Positions 1 to 10,843 are shown, numbered from the stretch's first letter. The stretch is 31,092 bases of DNA from Dunaliella salina (GCA_002284615.2 MU069929.1:148512-179603), one strand, 5' to 3'. The notes: a model not told the origin generated them from the sequence alone. Program-made: numbers and translations.

Positions 1-12
1 ACACACACATGC
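1..12. repeat. (AC)n microsatellite edge
   Basis: The window opens in an AC dinucleotide run that continues off the left edge. With the (CA)n run at the right edge, this suggests the contig is bounded by microsatellites where assembly stopped. Confidence 0.6.
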
Positions 13-71
13 ATACGGACGCAGAATTGCTATCCTGTTGAATGAAACTTGTAACCTTTCAAATTTTGTAG

Positions 72-3000
72 ACAGGCTCAGGTCTGAACACCTTGGTGCC
101 TTCCGTCGTGCTTGGACAGGTGCAAAATGTGGGAGCTGGAGCAGCTGCTCGGACACTGTCCCAGATGGTCATTCACCCTCTGGACACCATCAAGACTAGA
201 ATGCAGGTGTGCGCAAAGCAATGGTGTAGATGTGGTGTAGATTCTCAACCTAATAATTTAAATGGGCAGTGAACTTGTGAACATTTCCAAATGTCGAGGT
301 CTATCATTGGTTAATTGGCTGCATCCTGAATGCTCACTCTCTCTAAACTTGCCCCTTCTGGGGCTGTACTAGGAGGAAACCAGCTGTTGCAGCTATAGAG
401 AAAAGAGAAGGACAAAAAGGCGAGCTGTTGAAGAGGCTTGCACTGCGCCTGAGCAATGCTCACTCACAATCTGTGTTTGTGACACCTGCAAACTCAATGC
501 AGGTCACAGCTCAGATCCCTCAGTTGCAAGCATGGCAGCATGCAGCTGCAGGGGCAAGCAAGAGCATCAGGTCTGGGGCTGCATTGAGCTTGAAGGTGGG
601 TGGGGGTGCCTAGAAACTGGTTTTCCCGGTAAGAGATCCATGGAGCTGGAGTGTCTTAAGCCACCAACACGCTTTTTTTTTTTAAGCTACTTTTAACCTA
701 AAAAGCTGCTACTGAATCAGAAGTACACGCGAAGAGGAATGCATGGCTGCAGTGTCAGGGTCTATCACCCACAGAGCTGGGATGAGACATTGGTGAAGAG
801 GACATTGTCCTCATGTTCGGTAAAAGCTGGCTGCCAACCCTTGCAGCGTGGAGCTGATCTGCCTGCATTGCTTGCACTGTGACCCTTAGCAAGAATCCTA
901 AGGGTGAAGACAACTCCAGGCAAGTTTGTGCTTTGAATGGCCCTAAGGAAACTTCTAAGGAGACTTCTCGGCTGACGTTGCATGGTGGCAAAACAGTAGA
1001 CCACAGAATTCGATGAGGTCCTGAATGAATGACTGATGGGCATGGAGGGGTTGGGTGCTTACGGGTGTGAATTTGACAGGTACCAGTGACCAGTGTACAC
1101 CTTGTCTCGTTTGGAAGGAGAAGTTGCACAGCTTCAAAGCACAATGGTTGCCTCATAAAATTCTTGACTTCCATCACCCGAGAGCCCTGCCCACTTTCTC
1201 CTCACCTCCAGTTATTTCAGTCATCTTGTCATGTGCCCCCCCCCCCTCAGTGCCTGGGGAGTGGCATGAGCATCGAGGCTACCTCCTGGTGCATCTGTGA
1301 TTGGCTCTATCCAGTACTGTTATCAGTGTTTCTGCGCTTGGCCAACCTTCATGCATGAATTTCCCCTAACTGACTCTAAGGAAGTGGCAGCAGCCTTTTG
1401 GCCGCCTCCAGGGGCACCAGGAACCTGTATCTGGCTCTACCCAGTGCTGTTATCAGTGTTTCTGTTCTTTGCTATCCTTCATGCTCTGATAACCTCACCC
1501 GCTTTGCAGGGGAGTGGCAGCAGCATCGTGGCTGCCTCCAGGGGCATCAGTGACCTGTATCTGGGCCTGTCTAGCGCTGTCATCACCACCCTCCCAGCCG
1601 CTGCTGTGTTCTTTGCCACAAGCGAAGCCTGCAAGCGGATGATGGAGCACCACTTCAAGTGCGACAGGTGGGCAGTGCGTGTTTTGTGGAGTGACGCTTG
1701 CACGCTCGCATGGCTAATTGGGCATTGCCTCCCGGTGCCTGCTGGCTTGTCTCCCTTGAAGGCCTTTTTGGGGACTTGGAGGAGCCTTCCTGAGGTGCAG
1801 GTGTCGCTTAGACTAGTATAGTTCAGGGCCCTGAGTTCCTGACTGTTGTCCCATGTGATGTGATGCTGGAGTTGGTGGGTGCGTATGCACTTGTTATGGA
1901 CTTGTTTCCCGCTGCACTCCCGTGTCTTTCTGTCGCCGTGGATGGGTGTTGTCCAATTGGAGGTTGCCAAGCATGCATCATGTGTAGCCATGGGTAAATA
2001 GCGTCACCCAACATCCAAAGTAGACTCCCAGAGACTCTGGGAGTCTCTCGCTCTCAGAGTACCTTGCTCAAATTTTTGGTAACACCTGCCACACTTCCGT
2101 CCCTCCATTCTGCCAAATTAACTCTCAGAGCCTAGAAGAGACTCTCACTCTCCGAGGCTCTCAGAGGGTAGTGCCCACCTCTAATCATGTTTGCTTGCAT
2201 GACAAATTTTGCTTTCTGGACACTTGTCAATGATGAATCCTGGCTCTTGCATGGCTTGCAACATGGTATCCATCTTGGGCAGCAGGGGTGGCATCAGCCT
2301 TCATGGCAAATTTTGGCTTCAGAACATGTTTGAACTTCTCCTGGTTCTTGCAGGAGGGGCATGGCTTGCCATATGGTGTCCTCTTCAGCAGCAGCTGTGG
2401 CCTCGGCCTTCATTCGCGTGCCTGGGGATGTGCTGAAACACCGCATCCAGGTGAGAGGTGTTAATGGGTATTGGTTGTTATCAAAAAGAAATCATTTTCC
2501 CTCCAGGTTGTCTGCTTGGCAATCCATGTGCAGACATCGCCTCTGTAAGGGCTGCTCTTTAAAAAGGAGGTGGGAAAGTCGTCTCAGTGAAGGCTCCTCC
2601 TAAAGAAGGGGGCAGGTTGCCTTTCAAGTAATCTGGGCTGCAGCTTGATTTTGCATACAAGGAGATGTGGTGAAGCATATAATTTAGGCGAGTTGTGCTG
2701 GAAGTAATCGTAGCAGCAGCCTTTGGAGTGCCTTGATTACTTTTCCTTTCCTCCTCTTTCTTCCTGCTCCCTCCTTTCCTCTTTCTTCCTGCTCCCTCCT
2801 CCTCCTCCTCCTCCCTCTTCTCAATGTGACTCTATTGATACGATTTTGTGGCGTTAGCGCATGTCTTTCCCATCGATCATGGATAAGGAAGAGGATGTGG
2901 GTGTTGTTAGCAAGTCAGGGAAATACTCACAGGTGTTGGGCGAAACAGGCGCACACTGAGCTCAGAAATCCCAGGCCTCGTCTCCTGCGTGCTTGGGCGT

Positions 3001-4824
3001 GTGTAGGATAATGCTATGGTCCACATGTTTGCCTTGCGCATAAAAGCAGAACAAAACAAGCACTAGTTATCTGTATACCAAGCAGTCACTCACCACTGTG
3101 TTGTAAGTGATCGGTTGCTGCAGCTGATTTTCAGTGTCACTCATCATCAGATTACATTCAGAATGTAGTCTCATACTTTCAGTGCATGGAGCAGCTGCAT
3201 TTATTCGTCTTCGTTGCCATCCATTATCAGAAGATAAACAGGATTCAGCCACATGTCAGTGTGTGCTTGTTTGTCAGAGTGTGATCAGAGTGTGTCGCCT
3301 GTGAGCCTGAGTGTGATCAGAGTGTGTCGCCTGTGAGCCTGAGCGCGATCAGAGTGTGTCGCTTGTCAGTCAGATCGCGATCAGAGTTTGTTGCTTGTTT
3401 TTCAGAGTTTTTTGCTTGTTAGTCAGAGTGCAAGCAGATTGCTGAGCAGGATGTTGTTGACTAGTGAGGGAAGGCTTCCCATTAGGCGACAAGCTGGCGC
3501 TAGCCTGTCACCAAGTACAAAGACTGGTTGCATTCACCTGTGCTATATGCCATCAGCAATGTTTCCATGCTTGTGTGCGATGCGAGCTCAACATCTCAGC
3601 CAGCTCCTCTCCTGCTTGAACACCCACAAACGCAGGCGTACATGCTACCCAGCAACATGGCAGTGAGCTGCGGCCGCGTGATGCGTGCCCATGGCCTCCG
3701 TGGCATGTATGTGGGCTTTGGTGTGACCCTCATGCGTGACGTGCCTGAGATCGCCATCCAGTTCACGGTGTACGACGCGATGCTGCGCAAGATCAGGGGC
3801 GCGGATGAGCAGCAGAGGCAGCAGGGGGTGGTGAAGGCGGCAAGCCACCCGCTGGTGCTGGGTGCGGTGGCGGGTGCCACAGCAGCTGTGGCCACCACAC
3901 CCCTGGATGTCATCAAGACGCAGCTGCAGGTGTGTGCAATGGAGTGTGTGCAATGAATGAATAAGGAGCAGAGGCTGCAAGGGGTGGTGAAGGTGGGGAG
4001 CCACTTGCTGGTGATGGGTGGCTCCACCACTTCCAGGGGGTGGAGGAGGGTGTGACAGGGCTGTGGCCACGACGCCCCGGACGTCATCAAGACGCAGCTG
4101 CAGGTGTGTGCAATGGTGTAAGTAGAAAAGAGCAAGATGGAAAGGGGGAGCCTGTTCAAGAGTCAAGTTTTTTCCTCTGTTATTAGGATGGGGCTGCCAT
4201 GTCAATTGCTGCACATGCTTATCACCATCCCCTTACCCTTGTGCCAGTCAGAGCTGAGTGCGTACACAGCCAGGGAATTTGAATCAACCAGCCAGTGGGG
4301 TGCTATTCCTAAATGTCTGCAAAATGCTATGTTGGCAATTTGACAGCCATTGCCCGTGCAAGAGATGACCATCGTGAACAGCACAGTTCATTGGGCACAG
4401 AACAGCAGCAGCTCCAGCTGCTTGAGCAGGAGGCAAGCCTGCAAGGTGCACCAGTTTTCTGGTTTCCAGTTAAAGTCTTCAGACATCAACTTGCTTGACA
4501 AATTGGATATGGGTGCGCAGCTTGTGACCTGGGTCAAGCGTGGCATTTCTTGTGTGTGTGGCCTTAGCGAGGCGACAGGGCGCTTATTCAGATACCGTGG
4601 AGTCCATATGGATTCAGAATTGTCCAATTAGTGCAAGAAGAAAATGTTGTTAGACAGCGGCAGTGGTAGGCAGAACTGCGAGATGCACCATTTCGTTTCT
4701 GGTTTCCGACATGGGAAAGCAGTGGCGTTTGCTTCCCCTCTCTCTCTCTGTATGGCCCCTTGGACGCCCTGTCACTAGTAGGCCAGCAGCTGCTGCTGGG
4801 ATGGGCCAACTCATAAACGAGAGA

Positions 4825-4897
<73 letters not shown>

Positions 4898-5749
4898 TGT
4901 GTGTGTGTGTGTAATTGCATGTACCTTGTACTTTGTAAATTCTTGTCTTTCTTTGGGAATCATGGCTGTGCCGGTTGCCACCGTCTGAGATCCCCACCCC
5001 AAACAGCCTGGGACGAGGATCCCAGACATTGGCCATAAGCACAGGGATGGGATGTCTGAGTGAGGGTGGCCACAGGATTACAGGATTACAGGAAGAATAA
5101 GGCCTGCAGTCAAAACGACTGACTAAAAAGGGTTATCTGTGTGGACGTTTCTACAGCAGTGCACTCACTCTCGGGCTGCCCCGCTTTGTATGGTTCGCCA
5201 AAGTGACTTTTTTTTTGCCTGCCTGCCTATGACTGCACAGTGTGATGGAGTTTCCAATGCGAGCATGGCCATCCAAGGAGTGCTGGCAAGGAAGGGCCCC
5301 TTGGGGTTTGTCGCTGGCATGGGCCCCCGTGTCATGCAGGTGGGCAGCACTGCGGATAGGCAAGAAACAGGCCAGAATGTCTCTTGAGAGTGTCAGGCAA
5401 GGCTTGTCACAGGCAAGGGCCCCCCCCGTGTCATGCAGGTGGGCAGCACTGCGGATTGTTTCAGTGGTCAGGATCAGGTGGTTTCAGTGGCAAGAGACAG
5501 GCCAGAGTGTCTCTTGAGAGTGTCAGGCAAGGCTTGTTACAGGCAAGGGCCCCCCTTGTGTCATGCAGGTAGGCAGCATTGCCGGTGGTTCATTGGAGAA
5601 GGAACAGATGCGCTAGGCAGCAATCGCTGCCGAGTGTTTGCAGCCCACTTCATGGGCTGGAAGAAAGGAGGCAGGGCTGTTTGCGAGGGTTCCAGGCAAT
5701 GTGACGGGTTCCAATTGGACACGGCTTTGCGGGGAACCTGGTCCTTCAG

Positions 5750-5812
<63 letters not shown>

Positions 5813-7738
5813 AGTGGTCAGGATCAGGTGTGAGTGTCTGTCGAGAACATGAGAGTTCATCACAGGCATGGGCGGCATGGCTGGTGGTTTTAGTGGTCAG
5901 GATCAGGTGTGAGTGTCTGTCAAGAATGTTACGGTTCACCGCAAGCATGGGCCTTATGGCTTGCAGATAGGCAACATGGCCAGCAGATTCAGTGGTAAGA
6001 ATCATGCGTGTCTGTTGAGAGTGTCAGGGTTCACTGCAAGCATGGGCCTTATGCCTTGCAGATAGGCAGCATGGCCAGCAGATTTAGTGGTAAGAATCAT
6101 GCGTATCTGTTGAGAGTGTCAGGGTTCGACACAAGCATGGGCCTGCATTGCAGATAGGCACCATGGCCACCAGATTTAGTGGTAAGAATCATGTGTATCT
6201 GTTGAGAGTGTCAGGGTTCACCACAAGCATGGGCCTTATGCCTTGCAGATAGGCACCATGGCCAGCAGATTTAGTGGTAAGAATCATGCGTGAGTGTTTG
6301 TTGAGAGTGCCAGGTTTCGTGGCAGCATGGGCCCCCATGTCTTGCAGGTGGGCAGCCTTGCCAGCAGTGTCAAGTGCAAATGTCACATGAGTGCACCTAC
6401 CCACTTGCCCATTGACCAAGGAAATGAAGGATTTGTAGGCAGAGGTAGGTCTGGGCACCTGTGCCATGATGGTTGGGATTTGATTGTCGGCGCTCATTCA
6501 GACATCAGATCACTGGCCTTGTGTTCAGCCTGGCAGGGGCACGGGCAAGTTGTTGCAGCTCTTCATTGGAGTTTTAAATGCACATGTGGCTGCACATGAT
6601 AGTTGAACTACACATGGGGGTTTGCAAGTGAGGGTTGGTGTCCACAGGGGGGCTTGCATATGGAGGGTTAGGATGCACATGGCATTGCACTGGGATTGTG
6701 GCATTGATGACAACAAATGCTTGGTACACTGCATCCTCTACTAGGCAAGCTTCCAGAGTACGGCATCATGTGCCAACTTGCATAAGCAGTGCAAGAAATA
6801 CAAGGATTACAAGGAAAGACCCATCAGTCAAAACGCATGACTGCTGGGCTGAGCAGTGCAAGAAATACAGGGCCCCTAAAACAGCAAGACAGGATCATGC
6901 AGCAGCCAGAACAGAGTTGGTCTGGCTCAGGCATGGGGTTTCGCAGGCTGCCTGCCTCCAGGAAGGGACGCTCTTTCCCAGAAGCACATGTACATGTAAA
7001 AGAGCTTTTCTTTCTCACAAGTGAAGGTATGGGATATTTTGCAGGCTGGCTACCTTCAGGTAGGGCTTTCCCAAGGAACATCTGTGCGAGGGGAGGAACA
7101 AATACGTATGCGATAAGCAGCTCTTTCGTGCTGGTAAGCTGCCAAATGGGGCATACACACTCTGAAGTGGCTCGCCCTAATCGAAGGGCTGGATTAGGCC
7201 AACGTGTGCGGCGCAAAGCATTTTTTTTTGCGATGCCATGTTTCCTCACGCCCTCTGCGTTCCTTGTGCTGTGTGCAGGCGACGCTGACGTCAGCCGTGC
7301 GTTCTATGAGCAGCTCAAGTTGCAGCTCTGCCATGAATGCTCATGCCCTCTATGTTGTGCTGTGTGCAGGCGATGCTCATGTCAGCTGTACTCGCTCAGT
7401 GTTCTATGAGCAGCTCAAGCGGCAGCCCTCAGGCACCTGGCACGCCTGCTCATGCCTGCTGCGTTTTTTGGTGTTGTGTGCAGGCGACGCTCATGTCAGC
7501 CGTGTTCTTTGCGTTCTACGAGCAGCTCAAGTTGCAGCTGTCAGACACCCGTCACGAACAGCACCAGCTCGCATCCAAGGAAGAAATGCAGCAACAGAGG
7601 GCCCTGGCCCAGCAGCAGCGGCGGCAGCAGCTGATGGCCCCCTCTGCCGCGGCCTGCGTGCCCCAAATGTCGGAGGCGCTGCTGTTCAACATCAGCCTGC
7701 CTCTGCAGTCCACCATGATCGTAGGCAGCTCATCATAA
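72..7738 (+). CDS. Mitochondrial carrier (SLC25) protein, SAM-carrier-like, 3' six exons
   Basis: Exons 72-206, 1510-1667, 2354-2450, 3636-3929, 5241-5339 and 7484-7738 join into one open frame of 345 codons plus TAA. All introns are GT-AG, and the phases (0, 2, 0, 0, 0) agree. The start codon lies left of the window. Three carrier signatures are visible: HPLDTIKTRMQ, RVPGDVLKHRIQ and TPLDVIKTQLQ. These define the three two-helix repeats of an inner-membrane solute exchanger. The IRVP..V.K.R.Q block, the TLMRDVP stretch and the closing GMGPRVM look most like the S-adenosylmethionine carrier group (SLC25A26/SAMC, plant SAMTL). The substrate is therefore an inference. The third signature has Gln where a basic residue is usual. 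After the last helix (VFFAFYEQLK) a Gln-rich tail of about 70 residues follows, which is long for this family. Each signature ends exactly at an intron. Family call firm; subfamily moderate. Confidence 0.88.
207..1255 (+). other. Intron 1 of the carrier gene, unique part
   Basis: GT donor follows CAG at 204-206. The stretch holds a short poly-T (about 671-683) and a poly-C run (about 1239-1246). I see no coding or RNA gene. The open frames on either strand lack family motifs. Confidence 0.6.
1256..1509 (+). repeat. Two degenerate copies of the 5' part of carrier exon 2
   Basis: Segments beginning near 1257 and 1381 resemble the start of the true exon at 1510. They share the order ggggagtggcag, then a ggctgcctcc-like stretch, ggggcatcagt-like and ctgtatctgg-like words. 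Copies 1 and 2 also share a following stretch, gttatcagtgtttctg (1319-1334 and 1449-1464), which in the exon reads gctgtcatcacc. Spacing is about 124 and 129 bp. The first copy has an in-frame stop and neither copy keeps carrier motifs, so both look non-functional. Confidence 0.75.
1668..1984 (+). other. Intron 2, left part, no feature seen
   Basis: Donor gtgggc follows 1667. The sequence up to the inserted element at 1985 shows no gene, RNA or clear repeat. Confidence 0.5.
1985..2183. mobile_element. hAT-like MITE (199 bp) in carrier intron 2
   Basis: Flanks are atcatgtg (1977-1984) and atcatgtt (2184-2191), an 8-bp target duplication with one mismatch, the length typical of hAT insertions. 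The right end read inward is tagaggtgggcac, resembling hAT terminal repeats. The left end, tagccatgggtaa, matches it only partly (TAG...TGGG.A). Inside are short palindromes, such as gactcccaga and tctgggagtc around a 3-nt loop, and several ctctcagag words. No coding capacity. Confidence 0.55.
2199..2303 (+). repeat. Degenerate copy of the carrier exon 3 acceptor region
   Basis: A unit of about 103 bp is tandem with the region from 2304 into exon 3. Shared words are caaattttg, tcctggctcttgca against tcctggttcttgca, atggcttgc.a.atggt, and cagccttcat against cggccttcat. The copy contains an acceptor-like ttgca and exon-like sequence, but lacks about nine bases at the exon start. Confidence 0.7.
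2451..3275 (+). other. Intron 3, left part
   Basis: No gene is seen. A polypyrimidine stretch at about 2741-2822 contains a duplicated ctctttcttcctgctccctcc block and a (CTC)n run. The rest has no recognisable content. Confidence 0.5.
3276..3432 (+). repeat. Tandem repeat, about 32-37 bp unit, about five copies
   Basis: Units contain gatcagagtgtgtcgc followed by ctgtgagcctgag or ttgtcagtcag. Divergence rises toward the 3' end, where units read cagagtttgttgcttg. It lies in carrier intron 3, about 200 bp upstream of exon 4. Confidence 0.8.
3966..4122 (+). repeat. Degenerate copy of the 3' end of carrier exon 4 with its donor site
   Basis: This repeats 3808-3945. Shared words are gagcag.ggctgcaaggggtggtgaagg, gctgtggccac, gacgtcatcaagacgcag and the donor context ctgcaggtgtgtgcaatg. 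The copy is frame-disrupted upstream, but the last 40 bases and the GT donor are nearly identical to the true exon end, so it presents a decoy donor. Confidence 0.85.
4123..4825 (+). other. Intron 4, middle part, no feature seen
   Basis: No gene or RNA recognised. The open frames here carry no conserved motif. Confidence 0.5.
4826..4912 (+). repeat. (GT)n microsatellite
   Basis: About 87 bp of nearly pure GT with a short gcgc interruption, in carrier intron 4. Confidence 0.97.
5340..6365 (+). repeat. Array of copies of the carrier exon 5 3' edge, with an embedded (GT)n
   Basis: The end of exon 5 and its donor (gcatgggcccccgtgtcatg followed by caggtgggcagc) recur in degenerate form downstream. 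Near copies lie at about 5417-5450 and 5550-5585. Diverged copies read catgggccttatg, cttgcagataggcagcatgg around 5945, 6040, 6135 and 6230. A better-kept copy at 6322-6365 reads catgggcccccatgtcttgc then aggtgggcagc. Linker words such as tgagagtgtcagg and agtggtaagaatcatgcg repeat with period about 95-130 bp. A (GT)n tract occupies 5751-5810. Confidence 0.85.
6366..7264 (+). other. Intron 5, unique part
   Basis: No gene is seen. It holds a direct repeat of gcagtgcaagaaataca (about 6786 and 6853), with a dispersed word between them at 6823-6850 that recurs at 10505-10532. Confidence 0.5.
7265..7483 (+). repeat. Two degenerate copies of the carrier exon 6 acceptor and 5' end
   Basis: Copies at about 7267-7330 and 7362-7430 each carry tgctgtgtgcag, the acceptor context, followed by gcga.gct.a.gtcagc and ttctatgagcagctcaag. 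Copy A lacks about 7 nt and copy B gains about 2 nt relative to the exon, so neither keeps the frame. The true exon follows the third acceptor at 7481-7483. Confidence 0.85.
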
Positions 7739-8098
7739 GTGGCAGCAGCAGCTGATGGCCCCCTCTGCCGCAGCCTGCGTGCCCCAAATGTCTGAGGCGC
7801 TGCTGTTCAACATTGGCCCGCCTCTGCAGTCCACCATGATTGTGGGCAGCTCATCATAAGTGGCAGCAGCAGCAGCTGATGGCTTCCTCTGCCGCAGCCT
7901 ACATGCCCCGAGTGTCTGAGGCCCTCCTGTTCAACATGAGCCTGCCTCTGCAGTCCACCATGATCGTGGGCAGCTTATCGTAATGGAGCAACTGATGGCC
8001 CCCTCTGCAGCCTCCTGCTTGCTCCAAATGTGAGAGGCGCTGCTGTTCAATATGGGCCTGCCTATGAGTCCACCATCATTGTGGGCAGCTCATCGTAA
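7631..8098 (+). repeat. Four tandem copies of the last 36 codons of the carrier gene
   Basis: Copy 1 (7631-7738) is the coding end of exon 6. Copies 2 (7752-7859) and 3 (7876-7983) are also 108 nt and open in the same frame to a terminal TAA. Copy 4 (7992-8098) is 107 nt with an internal TGA. Copies 1 and 2 differ in seven codons, five of them silent. Copies 1 and 3 differ in fourteen, seven silent. Each copy follows cagcag-like sequence that could act as an acceptor. If only copy 1 is used, the others are 3' UTR. Confidence 0.9.
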
Positions 8099-8944
8099 AG
8101 TGGCAGCATGGAAAGCAAGGTTTAGCGCATGCCTCTCGCGCTCGCAATCTCTTACGCGCTCGCCCAATCAACCACTGCGCGAGTCTTGCACCTCCCGGGA
8201 CGAGCAGGCCCCGGATTGCTTGCTCTCGGGATCAAAGCGGTGGCCTGCTGTGGGTATGTGTTTTCTGCAACTTGGTGGATGCCCAGGTTGGGTCAATCTG
8301 TGGCTCGGCCACGAGGCTGTGGAGAAGAGAATTGAAACGGGAATGGTAGGTGCTGGTTGGAGTGGGTGTGCATCTCATGTGCACTCGGTGTAAGCTTGTT
8401 TGAGAAGAAGCCATGGAGTTAGAAAAATGCCGCGGGCTGCAGGCTGGTGAGGCTCTCAGTTGGTGCCAGCGCTGACTTTTGAGTCTTCCCTTGATGCACG
8501 CTGGATACTGGCCAGCATAGGCCTAAGCCTTAGACTTTTAAGGCTTCGGCGCTTGTGGCTTCCCAAGTGTGCTGTGAGGCGCACGGAGCTGGTTGCTCGT
8601 GGACTTGTGCATGTGGTGTGCTTCAGCAACTCAATCGTGATGTATTATTAGGTGCATGAGTGCAGATGGCAACGGCCATGGTGCCAGCCGTGCCTTCAGG
8701 CAGCCTCTGCAGCGCTCATGCAAGGTTTGCACCTCCTCCTCCTGTATTACTAACTAACAAAGAAAAGATGGAGGAGCTCTTCATCCCTGTATGATCACAT
8801 TCATTCAGAAGGGTGAGTACTGCACTCTGTCCTTGTACAGTACAATTATTGTTTATTCATTTGTTTGTTGGTTTGGTCTGTGTCGTCTGCTGTTTCAGAA
8901 CTGAATGCACTGCTGTGGGGTTCAGGGTCAGGGATTTGCGTGGT
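8099..8944. other. 3' flank of the carrier gene, no gene seen
   Basis: No coding or RNA gene recognised. A TGTAA at 8389-8393 matches the poly(A) signal used by many chlorophytes, but it is too short to call with confidence. Confidence 0.35.
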
Positions 8945-9460
8945 GTGCTAGGGTGAGGGTGTGTCATGGAGGTGTTGGCGGGAATGGTTTGTATGGCTGC
9001 ACACTTGCTTTTGCCTGGCAAAGAGCTGAAATGACTTTCACCTCTCATTCGATGCCTGAGGAATTTGTGGGAATTTGTGTGGATTTGCGCATGGTGGAAC
9101 AGGGTGGAGGGACCCAGGTCAGGTCGGTTGCACGGTGGCGTAAAGGAAAGGTAGAAGGTGGGCAAGTAGGGTACTGATGGAAGGCTGTCTGAAATCCTTC
9201 ATCCTTTGGATGTTGCTTGTGATAGTGTCTGAGCCACTAATTCGGTGCACAGCAAGGATATGGTCTTTTCTTGGTCTTTGCTTGGTGAGACAAGGTGGAT
9301 TTGTTGAGGTTGGTCGCACGGTGGAAAGTAGGAGGACATTAGAAGGTGGGGGTAGTGGATCATCTGAAAGCAGGTGATGTGAACTGTGCCTCATCCATGG
9401 GATGTCGCTTGTTGCTTTGTCTGAGCCACTCAATATGCTGCAGAGCACAAATGTGGCCTG
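8945..9460. repeat. Tandem duplication, about 185 bp period
   Basis: Units around 9112-9260 and 9288-9456 share ggttg.cacggtgg, agaaggtgggg, ttcatcctttggatgttgcttg against ctcatccatgggatgtcgcttg, gtctgagccact and tgca.agca. No protein family is recognisable in either unit. Confidence 0.65.
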
Positions 9461-10843
9461 CATTGGGTGGCTTCTAAATGAGATCAGTTACTACCAGCGT
9501 GTAATTCTGAAAAGGTTGCATGACTGGCAAATCAACATTTTCTTGCATGCGTTGCACCCTTTATGTCACCCTCTGCGCCTTCTGGACGCAGTAAGGGTTG
9601 CTGTCCATGTCCAGAGTATTTAGGAAAAGCCAAGGATGCTTTGTAGGCAGTGCCTGTTCAAGTGATGTCCGCTAGGACCTCTTGACTTCAGCGTCGTGGG
9701 CGCCTTAGGTAGTGGCCAACTTGCAGGGGTAAACGCCTGTGCTCCCTTCTCTCTCTTGGTCTGAATTGGAGACACTCTGAGTTCCTGCACCGACTGTTGG
9801 GTCATTCCTTACTGCTAGCTGGCTGTTGCCCAACATTGTCTTCACTGATCTTTTTTTCTGTAAGGATAGGGTGATGGTTTTTATCCCCTTGTGGTGCTTT
9901 TGAATGTCTGTCTTGCTTTGAATTCGGGAACATACAGATGCATGGCCTCAGTTTGCTCAGCCCAGAGTGGCGTCGTATCATTTCTTGTGCCTCATCATTG
10001 CTTACGATACAGTACATTAAAATGTCGTGGCGTGTTCTTTCCTTCCTTAGTGCAATGAGGAGTTCCCTACCTGTTTCCCTCACAGTTCGCGCGCCTGCTT
10101 TTGCTTTTGGAACTTAATTCCAGCTTTGTTCAACAAAGAATAATATTCTTGTAGTAGTGCAATTCGTGTTTTCAATTCAAGTGTGCTGCTGGTGGTTGCC
10201 TGGGCTGGGTAAATTGTAAAGGGTCTTGCACTCCCAGGAAGAGGAATTCCTTAGGGCCTGGGTCCTTACAGGGATGGTGGGTAGATAAATATAAAAAGAA
10301 GAAAAGGACGAACAATGTTTGCAGAAAAACTCCCTGCATTGTTCTGGGGATGGTATCACCAGGACTGGGTAACAAGGGAAAGGATGCCTCCAGTCAGAGA
10401 GATTGACGTTGCAACCTTTTGGAACAATTGGCTGGGCCCGCTCTCTGCCCCCTGTGTGGTGCGCCTGATAGCACTTCTCTTACCCTACAGGTTTATAAAA
10501 GCCAATCAGTCAAAACGCATTACTGCTAGGCTATGACTAGTAAGAAATAAGTAATAAAAAGTTCAAAGTTACAAAATGTATGACTGCCAGGCCGCATGTT
10601 CAGTAGGCCAAGCCTGAAATTATGCTGAACAAATAGGAAATTCCCTGGTTTTGTAGCACAGTAATAATTAAGTGGCATGGCAGCAGCAATTCTTAATTAA
10701 ACTTAGCTCAAGTATGCATCAGCACCAAAACAATGGATATACCAAAGAGTCTCAGGAACAGAGAGCATGTAAACATTCCAAAAAAGAACACAGGATAAGA
10801 GGCAAGGGCACTCAGGATGAAGCTCAAAGAAAGTGTGTCCAGG
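9461..10843. other. Gene-free stretch beside the retroelement block
   Basis: Low-complexity, partly AT-rich DNA without a recognised gene. It includes 10505-10532, a second copy (26 of 28 bases) of the word at 6823-6850. Confidence 0.45.

Noticed and set aside
1479..1991. 170-codon minus-strand frame
   Set aside because: Antisense to carrier exon 2, with no recognisable motif.
3596..4214. Long antisense frames opposite carrier exon 4
   Set aside because: They mirror a GC-rich coding exon and its copy. No family motif on that strand.
4588..5042. Open frames of alternating His-Thr or Cys-Val residues
   Set aside because: They translate the (GT)n tract; any frame of it is open. The same holds at 5433-5970, 23648-24277 and the right edge.
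6789..7409. 206-codon plus-strand frame in intron 5
   Set aside because: It runs through copies of the exon 6 acceptor in a frame different from the exon and shows no conserved domain.
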